A stretch of DNA of 64,000 bases from Pseudomonadota bacterium (GTDB taxonomy: Bacteria > Myxococcota_A > Polyangia > GCA-2747355). A program made the translations under genes and the position numbers. Shown piece by piece: positions 1 through 7,673 of the stretch. The notes under the pieces were generated by a model that saw only the letters and a program-made list of their open reading frames with translations, was not told the origin of the DNA and made no database searches. Where the stretch lies: positions 1 through 64,000 of the forward strand of contig JADJDT010000015.1 of NCBI GenBank assembly GCA_016702545.1, in the 5' to 3' direction. Every line of letters starts with the position of its first letter. Positions within the stretch are counted from its first letter, which is position 1.

Positions 1-860
1 TTGGTGATGTCCCACGACCAGACCTGGTTGGGCGCGGTGGCGAGCAACTCCGGCTTGACGTAGGTCGGGTGACGGAGCTGGTCGCGGCGCTCGCGGATCT
101 CGCCGGCGGCCTCGAGCACGCGGTACATGGTCCGTGCCGAGCACAGGTAGCGCGCCTCGTCGAGCAACTCGGCGACGACCTGACGGGGGGCCTTGTCGAC
201 GAAGCGGTCGCTGTTGAGCGTCGAGAGCACCTCGGCCCGCGCCGCGGGCGGTAGCGCACGCGGTGGGGTCGGTCGAGGCACCTTCGCCACGGCCGGCCGT
301 TGCCGCCGATAGAACGTCGCGCGCGGCAGCATCAGCGCTGCGCACGCGGCAACCATGCCGACCAGGGGCGCAAGGCTGAGCACGGCGGCCATCACGACGC
401 CTCCGTCGGGCTCTCCGGCGTCGAGATGCCGAGAAGCAGGGGAGAGTTTTTTTTGGACGTCGATGATGACCTTTGCCTTGTCCAGCTCGGCCTGGAGGCG
501 CGCGATCTGACGACGCAGCTTCTCGTTCTCATCGGCAAGCAGGTTCTTCCGCGCCGGCTTCGGTCCTCGCCTCTTGGGCTTCAGCCCAGCGAGCTCGCCA
601 CGTGCACGAAGCCGCCGCCACGACGCCAGGTGGGATGACCACAGCCCCTCGCGACGCAACAGCCCGCCGACAGCTCCTTCGCCTGAAGCCGCCGCGACAT
701 CGGCCTCACGCAAGATGCTTTGCTTGTACTCCGCGGTGAACGTTCGCCGTGCCGGGCGCTCTGCAGTCGCGGGGCCGGGGATGCCCTCCGACTCCGCCGC
801 CGCCCTGAGCGCACCCGCCGTCCCCTCGCGGAGAGAGGCGCCGCCGTTTCTCTTGGACAT
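1..860 (-). CDS. IS3-family transposase (OrfA-OrfB type), partial
   Basis: The frame is open from ATG at 860 to the window edge (286 codons visible, no stop). Residues 37-90 carry the IS3 OrfA helix-turn-helix pattern (RRTFTAEYKQSILREAD, later SSHLASWRR). A leucine-zipper-like helix (DENEKLRRQIARLQAEL) and the VQKKLS end of OrfA follow. OrfB-like sequence (AACAALMLPRATFYRR, SARTMYRVL) leads to NQVWSWDIT, which carries the first catalytic Asp of the DDE domain. OrfA and OrfB are usually in different frames. Here they are continuous across an A8 run at 447-454, while a +1 shift there would instead give an OrfA ending LLLGI...S just before an ATG. The gene may therefore be fused or may use slippage. 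Confidence 0.8.
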   Translation of the reverse strand, partial: MSKRNGGASLREGTAGALRAAAESEGIPGPATAERPARRTFTAEYKQSILREADVAAASGEGAVGGLLRREGLWSSHLASWRRLRARGELAGLKPKRRGPKPARKNLLADENEKLRRQIARLQAELDKAKVIIDVQKKLSPASRHLDAGEPDGGVVMAAVLSLAPLVGMVAACAALMLPRATFYRRQRPAVAKVPRPTPPRALPPAARAEVLSTLNSDRFVDKAPRQVVAELLDEARYLCSARTMYRVLEAAGEIRERRDQLRHPTYVKPELLATAPNQVWSWDIT

Positions 861-950
861 GTCCAACATCGTGACCGGATCCTTGCTCGCCCTCGACACT
901 AAACTCCATGCGGCTCGCTGTCTCAGTCACGTTGGCACAGAGGGGCCTGC
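1..950 (-). mobile_element. IS3-type insertion sequence, partial (runs off left edge)
   Basis: This is the 5' part of an IS3-family element read on the minus strand. It is defined by its transposase gene and by the break it makes in the neighbouring abiEii gene. The inner boundary is only approximate: the toxin resembles its family down to about position 956 and its out-of-family tail runs to 923. The exact terminal inverted repeat and target duplication cannot be defined because the other end lies outside the window. Confidence 0.65.
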
Positions 951-1684
951 TCGGTGAACTCTGGTGTGAAGGCGATCGGCTCGGCGTCTATGGCGGTCTC
1001 GCGGTTGGCGAAGGTGGCGGCGATCGCCTTCGCGAGCAGCGCTCCGTCGAAGGCGAAATGCCTCGCGAGCAGCCACACGTCGTAGAAGTCCTTCATGCGG
1101 CTGTTCAGGCTGCGCAGGTAGACCATCGCCTGGAACTTCTCGGCGATCACGGTCTCGCGCGGGTAGCCCGAGAGCGCGGGCGCAGGGAAGTCGAGCAGCA
1201 CTGGGTAGGTGATGTCCACCGCGCCGGGCGTGATGACGTCGCCGAACCCGACATCGATCTGCATCGTAACGCGCGCCTTGCCGAGCAGGCCGACGAAGCG
1301 GACACGCACGCCCTCGTAGTCCGCGTCCTCCTTGATGCGCTCGGTCTTCACCGTGGCCGGGTCGAACACCATGCCGTCGGGCTCCACGTCGACGGTGCAG
1401 ACCTCGCGGACCACGCGCTCGAGGTTCTCGATCGAGTTGTCGATCCGGCCGAGGAAGTCGAGGTCCTTCGTCGCGCGCGCGAGCGGCGCCTCCCACACGT
1501 GCAGCATCAGCGCGCCCTTGAGGACGAAGCGCGCGCGGTGCGGGCTGGTCGACAGCCGGTAGAGGAAGCGCTCCATCGCGTAGTACTGGAGCAACTCCTG
1601 GAACGGCCGCTTCGTCGCACGCGCGTGATTCTGGAGACGAGCCTGCACTGAGGCCGCGAGGTTCGCGACGTTCTTGACGGTCAC
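923..1684 (-). CDS. abiEii: AbiEii-type nucleotidyltransferase toxin, C-terminally truncated
   Basis: This is the toxin of a type IV AbiE toxin-antitoxin system (DUF1814). Family members are nucleotidyltransferases acting in the cytoplasm. The nucleotidyltransferase core is visible: KGALMLHVW followed by RATKDLDFLG, then the IAEKFQAM and SRMKDFYDVWLL motifs typical of AbiEii. It starts by ATGA overlap with the AbiEi gene, so the two are co-transcribed. The family normally continues after FTPEF with a further C-terminal helical region. Here the sequence leaves the family pattern and stops after about ten residues, at the border of the IS3-type element. Toxin activity is doubtful. Confidence 0.85.
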   Translation of the reverse strand: MTVKNVANLAASVQARLQNHARATKRPFQELLQYYAMERFLYRLSTSPHRARFVLKGALMLHVWEAPLARATKDLDFLGRIDNSIENLERVVREVCTVDVEPDGMVFDPATVKTERIKEDADYEGVRVRFVGLLGKARVTMQIDVGFGDVITPGAVDITYPVLLDFPAPALSGYPRETVIAEKFQAMVYLRSLNSRMKDFYDVWLLARHFAFDGALLAKAIAATFANRETAIDAEPIAFTPEFTEQAPLCQRD

Positions 1685-2286
1685 TGCATCGCCTCCAGGT
1701 AGGGGCGCATCGCGCGCTCGACATGGCGCATACGGGCGTACTTCAGGAGGACGTCGAGCTTCTTCTTGCGGCGTTCACGCCAGAGCCGCAGCGCCTCCAG
1801 GGCCACGTCCATGCCGATCTGGTTCCGGTACCGGAAGCAATCGACGAGGGTCTTCTCCGGGGCGTAGATGCGTACCTGTACGCCGTCGAGCTCGTGCGTC
1901 TCGATGCCCTCGTGGAAAGCCGGCCCCGAGAACCAGTAGAAGCGCGTTGGCGGGTAGTCGAGGCGCGGCTTCGTCTTGCCTCGCTCGAGCGCGAGGTCGA
2001 TCATGTGCGGCACCTGCGTCGTCAGCTCGTGGAACGAGAGCGCGGAGATGAGGCAGAGGACGCCCTGCGGGACGCGCTTGGCCACCGTGACGAGATCCGG
2101 GTGCGCGAGCGGACCGAGCGAGGCGAGGCGGTACACCCCTCGGGAGACGGGCACCACGACGCCGGCGTCGCGCATTGCGTAGAGCGTCTTCCGGTTGATC
2201 CCGAGGCGCAGAGCTTCGGCCATGCGCAGGCCTCCGCCATGCTGGCGAAACAGCTCGACCTCTCGCTGGAAGTCTCTCGCGCCCAC
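1681..2286 (-). CDS. abiEi: AbiEi-type antitoxin / transcriptional repressor
   Basis: This 201-residue protein is the antitoxin partner of the downstream AbiEii toxin. The N-terminus (MAEALRLGINRKTLYAMRDAGVVVPVSRGVYRL) is the winged-helix domain of AbiEi proteins. The middle has the family signature YPPTRFYWFSGPAFHEGIE and APEKTLVDCFRYRNQIG. A GTG start at 2286 is used; an ATG a few bases upstream is in another frame. Known AbiEi proteins repress their own operon by binding inverted repeats in the promoter, and such a repeat lies just upstream. The antitoxin is intact although its toxin is truncated. Confidence 0.88.
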   Translation of the reverse strand: MGARDFQREVELFRQHGGGLRMAEALRLGINRKTLYAMRDAGVVVPVSRGVYRLASLGPLAHPDLVTVAKRVPQGVLCLISALSFHELTTQVPHMIDLALERGKTKPRLDYPPTRFYWFSGPAFHEGIETHELDGVQVRIYAPEKTLVDCFRYRNQIGMDVALEALRLWRERRKKKLDVLLKYARMRHVERAMRPYLEAMQ

Positions 2287-2298
2287 GGAGACATATTG

Positions 2299-2323
2299 CC
2301 TTCACATGTCCACAAAGTGAAGG
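2299..2323. promoter_or_regulatory. Inverted repeat, candidate AbiEi operator
   Basis: CCTTCAC and GTGAAGG are perfect 7-bp arms separated by 11 bases, 12 bases upstream of the abiEi start in an AT-richer patch. AbiEi antitoxins are known to autoregulate through inverted repeats, so this is the likely operator. Binding is inferred. Confidence 0.45.
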
Positions 2324-2486
2324 TGTTTTGTTCCCAGGCCTCGGCGTGCCGCGTCGGTCGCGGGTGCCAGCCCACGCACGACTGGACGGTGCGAACGTAG
2401 AGATCCGTCCCGGCTCGGCCCTGTCAACCCCTCGGAATCGCAGGTGCTCGCTCTCGGCTGGACGGCGCGACTCTCGAGCGCGTCCC

Positions 2487-2721
2487 CGCGTCCCGGACCC
2501 GGGGTGATGGTCGGCGGACCCTCGGTGGCGCGGCCGACGGATGGCTCGGGGTGAGCGCAGGCCGGTGACGGAGCCGGCGCGGGGAACACGCGGGGCCACG
2601 CGGCGTTGGAATCGGTCGCTGGAGCCGGTGGGGCGGACGCCTCTAGACGCGCTACGGACGCAGCTCTGCTGGCTCAGCGCGGCGAGGCGTGGCAGCAAGA
2701 GTCGCGGAGAAAGCAGGCACC
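2487..2721. repeat. 235-bp direct repeat, copy 1
   Basis: About 235 bp starting near CGCGTCCCGGACCCGGGGTG and ending GCAGGCACC recur at 4477-4711 with roughly 93% visual identity. No coding gene is recognised in it. It abuts the start of a RAYT-like transposase remnant on the minus strand; copy 2 lies just beyond the 3' end of a second RAYT remnant. The unit is best read as the 3' flank of a duplicated transposase locus. Confidence 0.85.
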
Positions 2722-2798
2722 AGCAAGAACTGCCGCTGCGCGCACCGCCGCGTGATCATCACGGTCTCACCGGCAATCACGGGACGCGAAAGGCTCAT
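2715..2798 (-). pseudogene. RAYT-like (REP-associated) transposase, N-terminal remnant
   Basis: On the minus strand an ATG at 2798 begins MSLSRPVIAGETVMITRR followed by CAQRQFLLVP. This is the typical N-terminus of IS200-like REP-associated transposases of the TRRCTQRQFLL type. It then runs directly into the 235-bp repeat instead of the catalytic body. The join falls on GGTGCCTG, which is also an arm of the palindrome at 4704-4739, so the body appears deleted between two copies of that 8-mer. Confidence 0.6.
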
Positions 2799-3021
2799 GC
2801 AGCGCTCGGAGATGAGCAACCGATGTGCCTGAACCGTCACGACGGAGAATCGCGCGGTTGCAGCGCCGGCCACGCTGCTCGGTCCGAAGTCCGACTCCGG
2901 CGCAGCCGAAATCCGGCCCTGGCCCCAAACCCAAGGCAGTGAGGATCCCCAGGATCTTCGACGATCCCGGATGCGGATATTCCGTGCGGCTCCCGGATAT
3001 TGTTGTACTTGAAAATGTTGA

Positions 3022-3033
3022 TATACGCGTATA
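3022..3033. promoter_or_regulatory. 12-bp palindrome upstream of the ATPase gene
   Basis: TATACGCGTATA is a perfect palindrome in the only AT-rich patch of the region, 12 bases before the ATG at 3045. It could be an operator or overlap the -10 element. No regulator is adjacent, so this is a candidate only. Confidence 0.3.
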
Positions 3034-3044
3034 GCGTTTCAAGT

Positions 3045-4202
3045 ATGCCAATTACCCCGAGACCGGCGCTCATGCGACGGGTGGTCTCCCTGCTCCGCGT
3101 CAGCCCGGTGGTGGCGCTGCTCGGTCCGAGGCAGTCGGGGAAGACCACGCTGGCCCTCCAGGTACTGGCCCGTAGCAGGCGTGGCGAGCGCTTCGACCTG
3201 GAGGATCCGCGCGACCTCCAGAGGCTCACGCAGCCGATGACTGCGCTCGAAGGCCTGCGGGGCCTCGTGGTCATCGACGAAGTGCAGCGAGCGCCCGAGA
3301 TCTTTCAGGTGCTCCGCGTCCTCGCTGACCGGCGTCCGGTGCCGGCACGCTTCCTGGTACTCGGAAGCGCTTCGCCCGAACTGCTGCGGCAGTCCTCGGA
3401 GACGCTGGCTGGTCGCATTCGCTTCGTTGAGCTCCCCGGCTTTTCGCTTGACGAGGTCGGGGTCGATCACCTGCGTCGCCGGCTTCTGCGCGGCGGCTTC
3501 CCGTTGTCCTACCTCGCCGGCAGTGACGCCAAGAGCTTCGAGTGGCGTGAGGACTTCTTGCGCACGTTCGTTGAGCGTGACGTGTCTGCGCTGGGGGAGC
3601 ACATCCGCTCGCCTGCCAACCTGCGCCGATTGTGGACCATGCTTGCCCATCGCCACGGTCAGGTCTGGAACGGCGCCCAACTCGCCGGTGCCCTCGGCGA
3701 GTCATACCCCACGGTCAAGCGTCACGTCGATCTGCTGACTGGGGCACTTGTTGTGCGCCAACTCCAGCCGTGGCTGCCGAACCTGGAGAAGCGACTCGTC
3801 AAGTCGCCCAAGGTGTACGTACGCGACTCGGGCATCCTCCACGCGCTGCTCGGCGTCCGCGCATTTCGCGAGCTCGAGGGCCACCCGGGACTCGGCGCCT
3901 CATGGGAGGGCCTCGTCCTCGAGGAAGTTCTCGCCCGCGTCTCCGAGCGCGACGTCTTTTTCTGGTCGACCCATGCTGGTGCCGAAATCGATTTCATCTG
4001 GCGACGCGCCAACCGACTGATCGGCATCGAGGCAAAGTGGGGTGACGCACCGAAAATGACGAAGTCGATGCACATTGCGCTCGCCGACCTGCGGCTCAGC
4101 GCGCTGTACGTGGCCTACCCGGGACCGCGCCGCTACCGGCTCGCGCCGCGCGTCGAAGTACTTCCGATCGGCGACCTCGCGACCGTCCTCCCGGCTCGAT
4201 GA
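3045..4202 (+). CDS. AAA_14 / DUF4143 ATP-binding protein
   Basis: This 385-residue P-loop ATPase is common in bacterial accessory regions; its biological role is unknown. Walker A is GPRQSGKT (residues 27-34) and Walker B is LVVIDEVQ (around 75-81). The sensor segment FLVLGSASPELL is followed by the winged-helix and nuclease-like DUF4143 part, ending with EIDFIWRR and IGIEAKW, the restriction-endonuclease-like D...E.K pattern. ATG 3045 is chosen because MPITPRPAL matches the family start; upstream TTG codons would add a non-family leader. The gene stands alone between two 235-bp direct repeats in RAYT debris, which suggests recent acquisition or movement with that debris. Confidence 0.88.
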   Translation: MPITPRPALMRRVVSLLRVSPVVALLGPRQSGKTTLALQVLARSRRGERFDLEDPRDLQRLTQPMTALEGLRGLVVIDEVQRAPEIFQVLRVLADRRPVPARFLVLGSASPELLRQSSETLAGRIRFVELPGFSLDEVGVDHLRRRLLRGGFPLSYLAGSDAKSFEWREDFLRTFVERDVSALGEHIRSPANLRRLWTMLAHRHGQVWNGAQLAGALGESYPTVKRHVDLLTGALVVRQLQPWLPNLEKRLVKSPKVYVRDSGILHALLGVRAFRELEGHPGLGASWEGLVLEEVLARVSERDVFFWSTHAGAEIDFIWRRANRLIGIEAKWGDAPKMTKSMHIALADLRLSALYVAYPGPRRYRLAPRVEVLPIGDLATVLPAR

Positions 4203-4476
4203 CGCTATTCGGGCGTTCGCCCCTTCGACCAGGGATTCGACCGGACCAGGGACCCAACCGTTCGTGAAGAAGCATGTGCCACCCGTGTGCCGCGGACGGC
4301 GAGCGAGCAGCCCAGGACCCCGACAGGGTTCGTGAAACTGCATGAGCAGCCCAGGGCCGGAGACTCTTGGCTGCGTGCCGCTGACCTGCCTGAATTCTTC
4401 CCTCAGTGGACAGGTCAAAACCGGCCAGTGGTGGACGGGGCAAAACCGGCCAGTGTGGCGGACGCGGGACCCGGAC
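4203..4476. other. Intergenic segment with duplicated 14-mer
   Basis: No gene is seen. AAAACCGGCCAGTG occurs twice, around 4419 and 4443, each preceded by a GTGGAC-containing stretch. Such repeated ends are typical of IS21-like or related transposon termini, but no matching transposase or opposite end is found. Confidence 0.35.
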
Positions 4477-4711
4477 GCGCGTCCCGGACCCGGGGTGATG
4501 GTGGACGGACCCTCAGTGGCGCGGCCGACGGATGGCTCGGGGTGAGCGTAGGCCGGTGCGGAGCCGGCGCGCGGACCACGCGGGGCCACGCGGCGTTGGA
4601 ATCGGACGCTCGAGCCGGTGGGGCGGACGCCTTTAGACGCGCTACGGACGCAGCTCTGCTGGCTCAGCGCGGCGAGGCGTGGCAGCAAGAGTCGCGGAGA
4701 GAGCAGGCACC
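4477..4711. repeat. 235-bp direct repeat, copy 2
   Basis: Second copy of the unit at 2487-2721. It ends in GCAGGCACC, the first part of the 36-bp palindrome beside the RAYT remnant. The two copies bracket the DUF4143 ATPase gene and could recombine to delete it. Confidence 0.85.
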
Positions 4712-4739
4712 CTGACGCGAGCTCGCGTCAGGGTGCCTG
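4704..4739. repeat. Perfect 36-bp palindrome at the RAYT 3' end
   Basis: CAGGCACCCTGACGCGAG is followed directly by its exact reverse complement, with no spacer. On the minus strand it contains the TGA stop of the RAYT-like remnant. RAYT transposases act on REP palindromes located beside their genes, so this may be the cognate element or a bidirectional terminator. Confidence 0.8.
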
Positions 4740-4786
4740 GGCACAGCAGACACCTGCGTGGAGACGAAGGGCCCAGGTGCCGAAGG
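4728..4786 (-). pseudogene. RAYT-like transposase, C-terminal tail
   Basis: On the minus strand the segment reads GTWALRLHAGVCCAQAP then TGA, matching the GTYWMRVHAGV tail of REP-associated transposases. It is the remainder of the gene interrupted by the IS21 element. The missing upstream part is at 7200-7673, on the far side of the IS. Confidence 0.6.
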
Positions 4787-4839
4787 TGGACGCAGCGCTA
4801 AGAAAGTGATCCAGGGCAGCACGTAGGAAGTGATCCACC
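4787..4839. repeat. IS21 left terminal inverted repeat
   Basis: The 53 bp contain two AAGTGATCCA motifs and match the reverse complement of 7147-7199 with few mismatches. The conserved core is CCAGGGCAGCACG. Confidence 0.85.
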
Positions 4840-4910
4840 CGGGGCACCCCGGACCCGACTAGCATCGAGGTAGTGAGGACTCGTTGCTGGGCGGGGGAAG
4901 GATGCTCAGG

Positions 4911-6384
4911 ATGGATCAGGTGCATGTTATTCGACACAAGGTGCTCGTAGAAGGGCTGAGTCGGCGGGAGGTCGCCCAGCAGCTCGGGCTGAGCCGCAAC
5001 ACGGTGCGCAAGTACGTGGAGCAAGACGAGCCGGGGCGCATCCGGCCAGCGATCAAACGGCAGCGGCCAGTGCTCGATGGGGTAGGACCGCGCGTCGAGG
5101 AGCTGCTCGAGGCCTGGGCGAGCCGCACGACGGCCAAGCAGCGCATCACAGCGACACGTGTGCACCAGCAGCTGGTCAGCGAAGGCGTGGCGGTCGGCGA
5201 GACCAGCGTGCGCAAGCTGGTGCGGCAATGGCGGCGGCTGCGCACAGAGGGCTTTGTGCCGCTGGTGCATCGCGCTGGCGATGAAGCGCAGGTCGACTTT
5301 TTTCGAGGTCACGCTCGATCTGGACGAGCAGCGCGTCAATCGTTGGATGTTCTTGCTACGGCTGATGTACTCAGGCCGAGACGTGGCGTGGTTGTACGAT
5401 CGGTGCGACCAGACAGCGTTTCTCGACGGACACGTGCGAGCGTTCGCGCATCTGGGCGGCGTGCCTACGCGGTGCGTCTACGACAATTTGTCGGCAGCGG
5501 TGCGGCGGGTGCTGTTTCCCGGGCGCGTGCTGACGCAGCGCTTCATGGCGCTATCGACGCACTACCTGTTCGAACCGTGCTTTGCGCGGGTGGGGACCGG
5601 ACACGACAAAGGAGGCGTCGAGGGGCGCGGCAAGGGCATACGGCTGCAGCACCTGGTGCCTGTTCCTGCGGGCGAAACGCTCGAGCAGGTGTCTGCCGAG
5701 CTGCTCGAGCGCCTCGACACACAAGCGCAGCGGCGGCGCGATGCCCAGGGCCAGACCGTGATGCAGCGCTTCGCGCAGGAGCAGCCGGTGCTACGGCCGC
5801 TTCCCGCTCGACCCTTTGAGCCGCGCCTGGCCGTAGCGCTGCGTGCCAGCCGCAAGGCGCTGGTCACCTACCACGCCGAGACGTATTCGCTACCGAGCCA
5901 CTGGCGGCTGCTCGACGTAATGGCGTACGTCGGGCCGAGCGACATTCGCTTCATCTGTCGCGAGGAGACGCAGCTTCGCCGTCGTGTGCAGCGACACGAG
6001 CGCCACATCCGCTACAGCGACTATCTGGTCGAGCTGAGCCGCAAGCCACAAGCGGTACGTCAGGTCGCTCCAGAGCTGATGGCGGAGCTGGGCGAGCCCT
6101 TCGGCAGGCTGTGGACGCTGCTGGAGCAAACCCACGGTGGGCGCGAAGCCGGTCGCCTCCTGGCGCGGGTGCTCGCCACGGTCGTCCAGCACGGCACCGA
6201 GGCGGTGGCCGCCGCGCTGACCACGGCGCTCGACGGCGGTCAGCACCATCTGCTCGAGCTCGCCGCGCTGCGCCGTGAGGCTGTACCGGCGGCTATCCCG
6301 GTGCCCGAGCCTCTCGCTCACTACGTCGTCGAGGCGGCGTGTGCCGCCGACTTCGACGCCTTGCTGGCGCAGGTGCACGCATGA
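4911..6384 (+). pseudogene. istA: IstA transposase of IS21, frameshifted
   Basis: This is the DDE transposase. The N-terminal helix-turn-helix reads VEGLSRREVAQQLGLSRNTVRKY. The first catalytic Asp is in DEAQVDFF, followed in the shifted frame by EVTLDLDEQRVNRW, then CVYDNL (second Asp) and HDKGGVEGRGKGI (Glu). The frame breaks at a T6 run (5298-5303); with five Ts the protein reads DFFEVTLDLD without interruption. The total length, 1474 nt, is one base over a multiple of three, consistent with one inserted base. ATG 4911 is preferred over 4902 for its spacing from GGAAGG. Sequencing error or slippage is possible. Confidence 0.85.
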
Positions 6385-7129
6385 GCCACGCCGCCACCAT
6401 CGCCATCATCGAAGGGCTGTGCAAGGAGCTCAAGCTGCCGACCATCGCCCGTCAGCTCGCCGCGGTCTGCCGCCAGGCCCAAGACGGTTCGTGGACCTAC
6501 GAGGCCGTCGTCCAAGAGCTGCTATCGCTCGAGGTCACCACCCGCCAGCAAAACGTCGCCCACCGCCGCATCGCCGAGGCCCGTTTCCCCGACACCAAGA
6601 CGCTCGACATGCTCGACTGGGCCGCGCTGCGCGGGTGAGCAAATCCAAAATCCAGGCCCTGTCCACCGGCCAATTCATCGATGATGCCGAGGATGTCGTC
6701 ATCGTCGGCCCGATCGGCACCGGCAAGACGCACCTGGCGATCGCCCTGGGCGTCGAGGCCGCCAAGCGCCGCACCCGCGTCGCCTTCGTCCGCGTCGCCG
6801 ACCTGGTCCGACAGCTCGTCGAGGCCCGTGACGAACGCCGTCTGCATCAGCTGCACCGCCACTACCAGCGCGCGCCGCTGCTGATTCTCGATGAGCTCGG
6901 CTTTGTCCCGCTCGACAAAGTCGAGGCCGAGCTGCTCTTCAACCTCCTCGCCGATCGCTATGAGCGCTGCTCCACTGTCGTTACCAGCAATCTGGCCTTC
7001 GGCGAGTGGGTGCAGGTCTTTGGCAGCGAGAAGCTCACCACGGCCTTGCTCGACCGCCTCGCTCATCACGCCCACATCCTCACGACCAAGGGCAAGTCCT
7101 ACAGGAGCCAACGAACCGAGACCGCTTAA
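6381..7129 (+). pseudogene. istB: IstB helper ATPase of IS21, frameshifted
   Basis: IstB is a DnaC-like AAA+ ATPase that assists IstA in target choice. It starts by ATGA overlap with istA. The first part runs MSHAATIAIIEGLCKELKLP to DMLDWAALRG, then a TGA. The next frame continues VSKSKIQALSTGQFIDD, Walker A GPIGTGKTHLA and Walker B LLILDELGFVPLD. A base is missing near 6630-6638: 749 nt is one short of a multiple of three. Otherwise the family length of about 249 residues is kept. Confidence 0.85.
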
Positions 7130-7146
7130 CTCTCAACCGTGCCCAG

Positions 7147-7199
7147 GGTGGATCACTTTTAGCGTGCTGCCCTGGATCACTTTTTGGGCGTTGCATCCA
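7147..7199. repeat. IS21 right terminal inverted repeat
   Basis: Reverse complement of the left end, again with two TGGATCACTT motifs, ending GCATCCA before the CGAAGG duplication. Confidence 0.85.
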
Positions 7200-7673
7200 C
7201 GAAGGGAAGGTGGCGTCGCGTTCGCCAGCGCGCCAGCGGCGCCAGGCGTCGCGATAGCCGTTGACGAAGTCGCGGAGTCGCTGCAGCGCCTCGATGCGCG
7301 CCCACTTATTGCCGCCCGCCACGCGCGGGCTTAATTGGCGCCGAGGCTCACCGCGCGAAGGTGTGTCGAAGGCCGATTGCCGCAGCACGCCGCGGCGGCC
7401 GAGCACGCCCCTCCCTTCGGCTCGACGCTCAATCGCAAGCTCGGCCTCGCGAGCGGCAACCGCCTGGCTCAAGAGCGCGGCGTAACGCTCGTGCGGCAGG
7501 TGCGCGAAGGCCGGCAGCGGCGCGACGGCCAGCCCGGCCTCTTCGGGCAGAGGGCCCTTGCCCCGGAAGAAGCCCCTGGGACGCCGATAGGCCAGGACCC
7601 GCCCGAGCCGCGCTGGCAGGCTGACGAGACCGGGCCAGTGGTGGTGCTCGGTGACCAGGGGTGGATAGTCTCG
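7200..7673 (-). pseudogene. RAYT-like transposase, middle/C-terminal remnant
   Basis: The minus-strand frame reads VRDYPPLVTEHHHWPGLVS, then GRVLAYRRPRGFFRGKG and FDTPSRGEPRRQLSPR, then KWARIEALQRLRDFVNGYRD. This resembles the region behind the catalytic domain of myxobacterial REP-associated transposases. It is cut at its 3' side by the IS21 element; the tail resumes at 4728-4786, one base out of frame. At its 5' side it is joined to a Fic remnant, and the N-terminal catalytic part is absent. Confidence 0.6.

Larger units (their letters stand above)
4787..7199 (+). mobile_element. IS21-family insertion sequence, full length
   Basis: This 2413-bp element begins TGGACGCAG and ends GCATCCA, with about 53-bp terminal inverted repeats. 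It is flanked by the 6-bp direct repeat CGAAGG (4781-4786 and 7200-7205), read as the target duplication. Each end holds two AAGTGATCCA motifs, typical of the multiple terminal repeats of IS21. It carries istA and istB in one operon. It interrupts a RAYT-like transposase gene. Both IS genes show a single-base frame lesion. Confidence 0.92.

Noticed and set aside
5158..5300. Separate gene starting inside istA in the second frame
   Set aside because: The second frame only becomes IstA-like after the T6 run; upstream it is out-of-frame translation of the first half.
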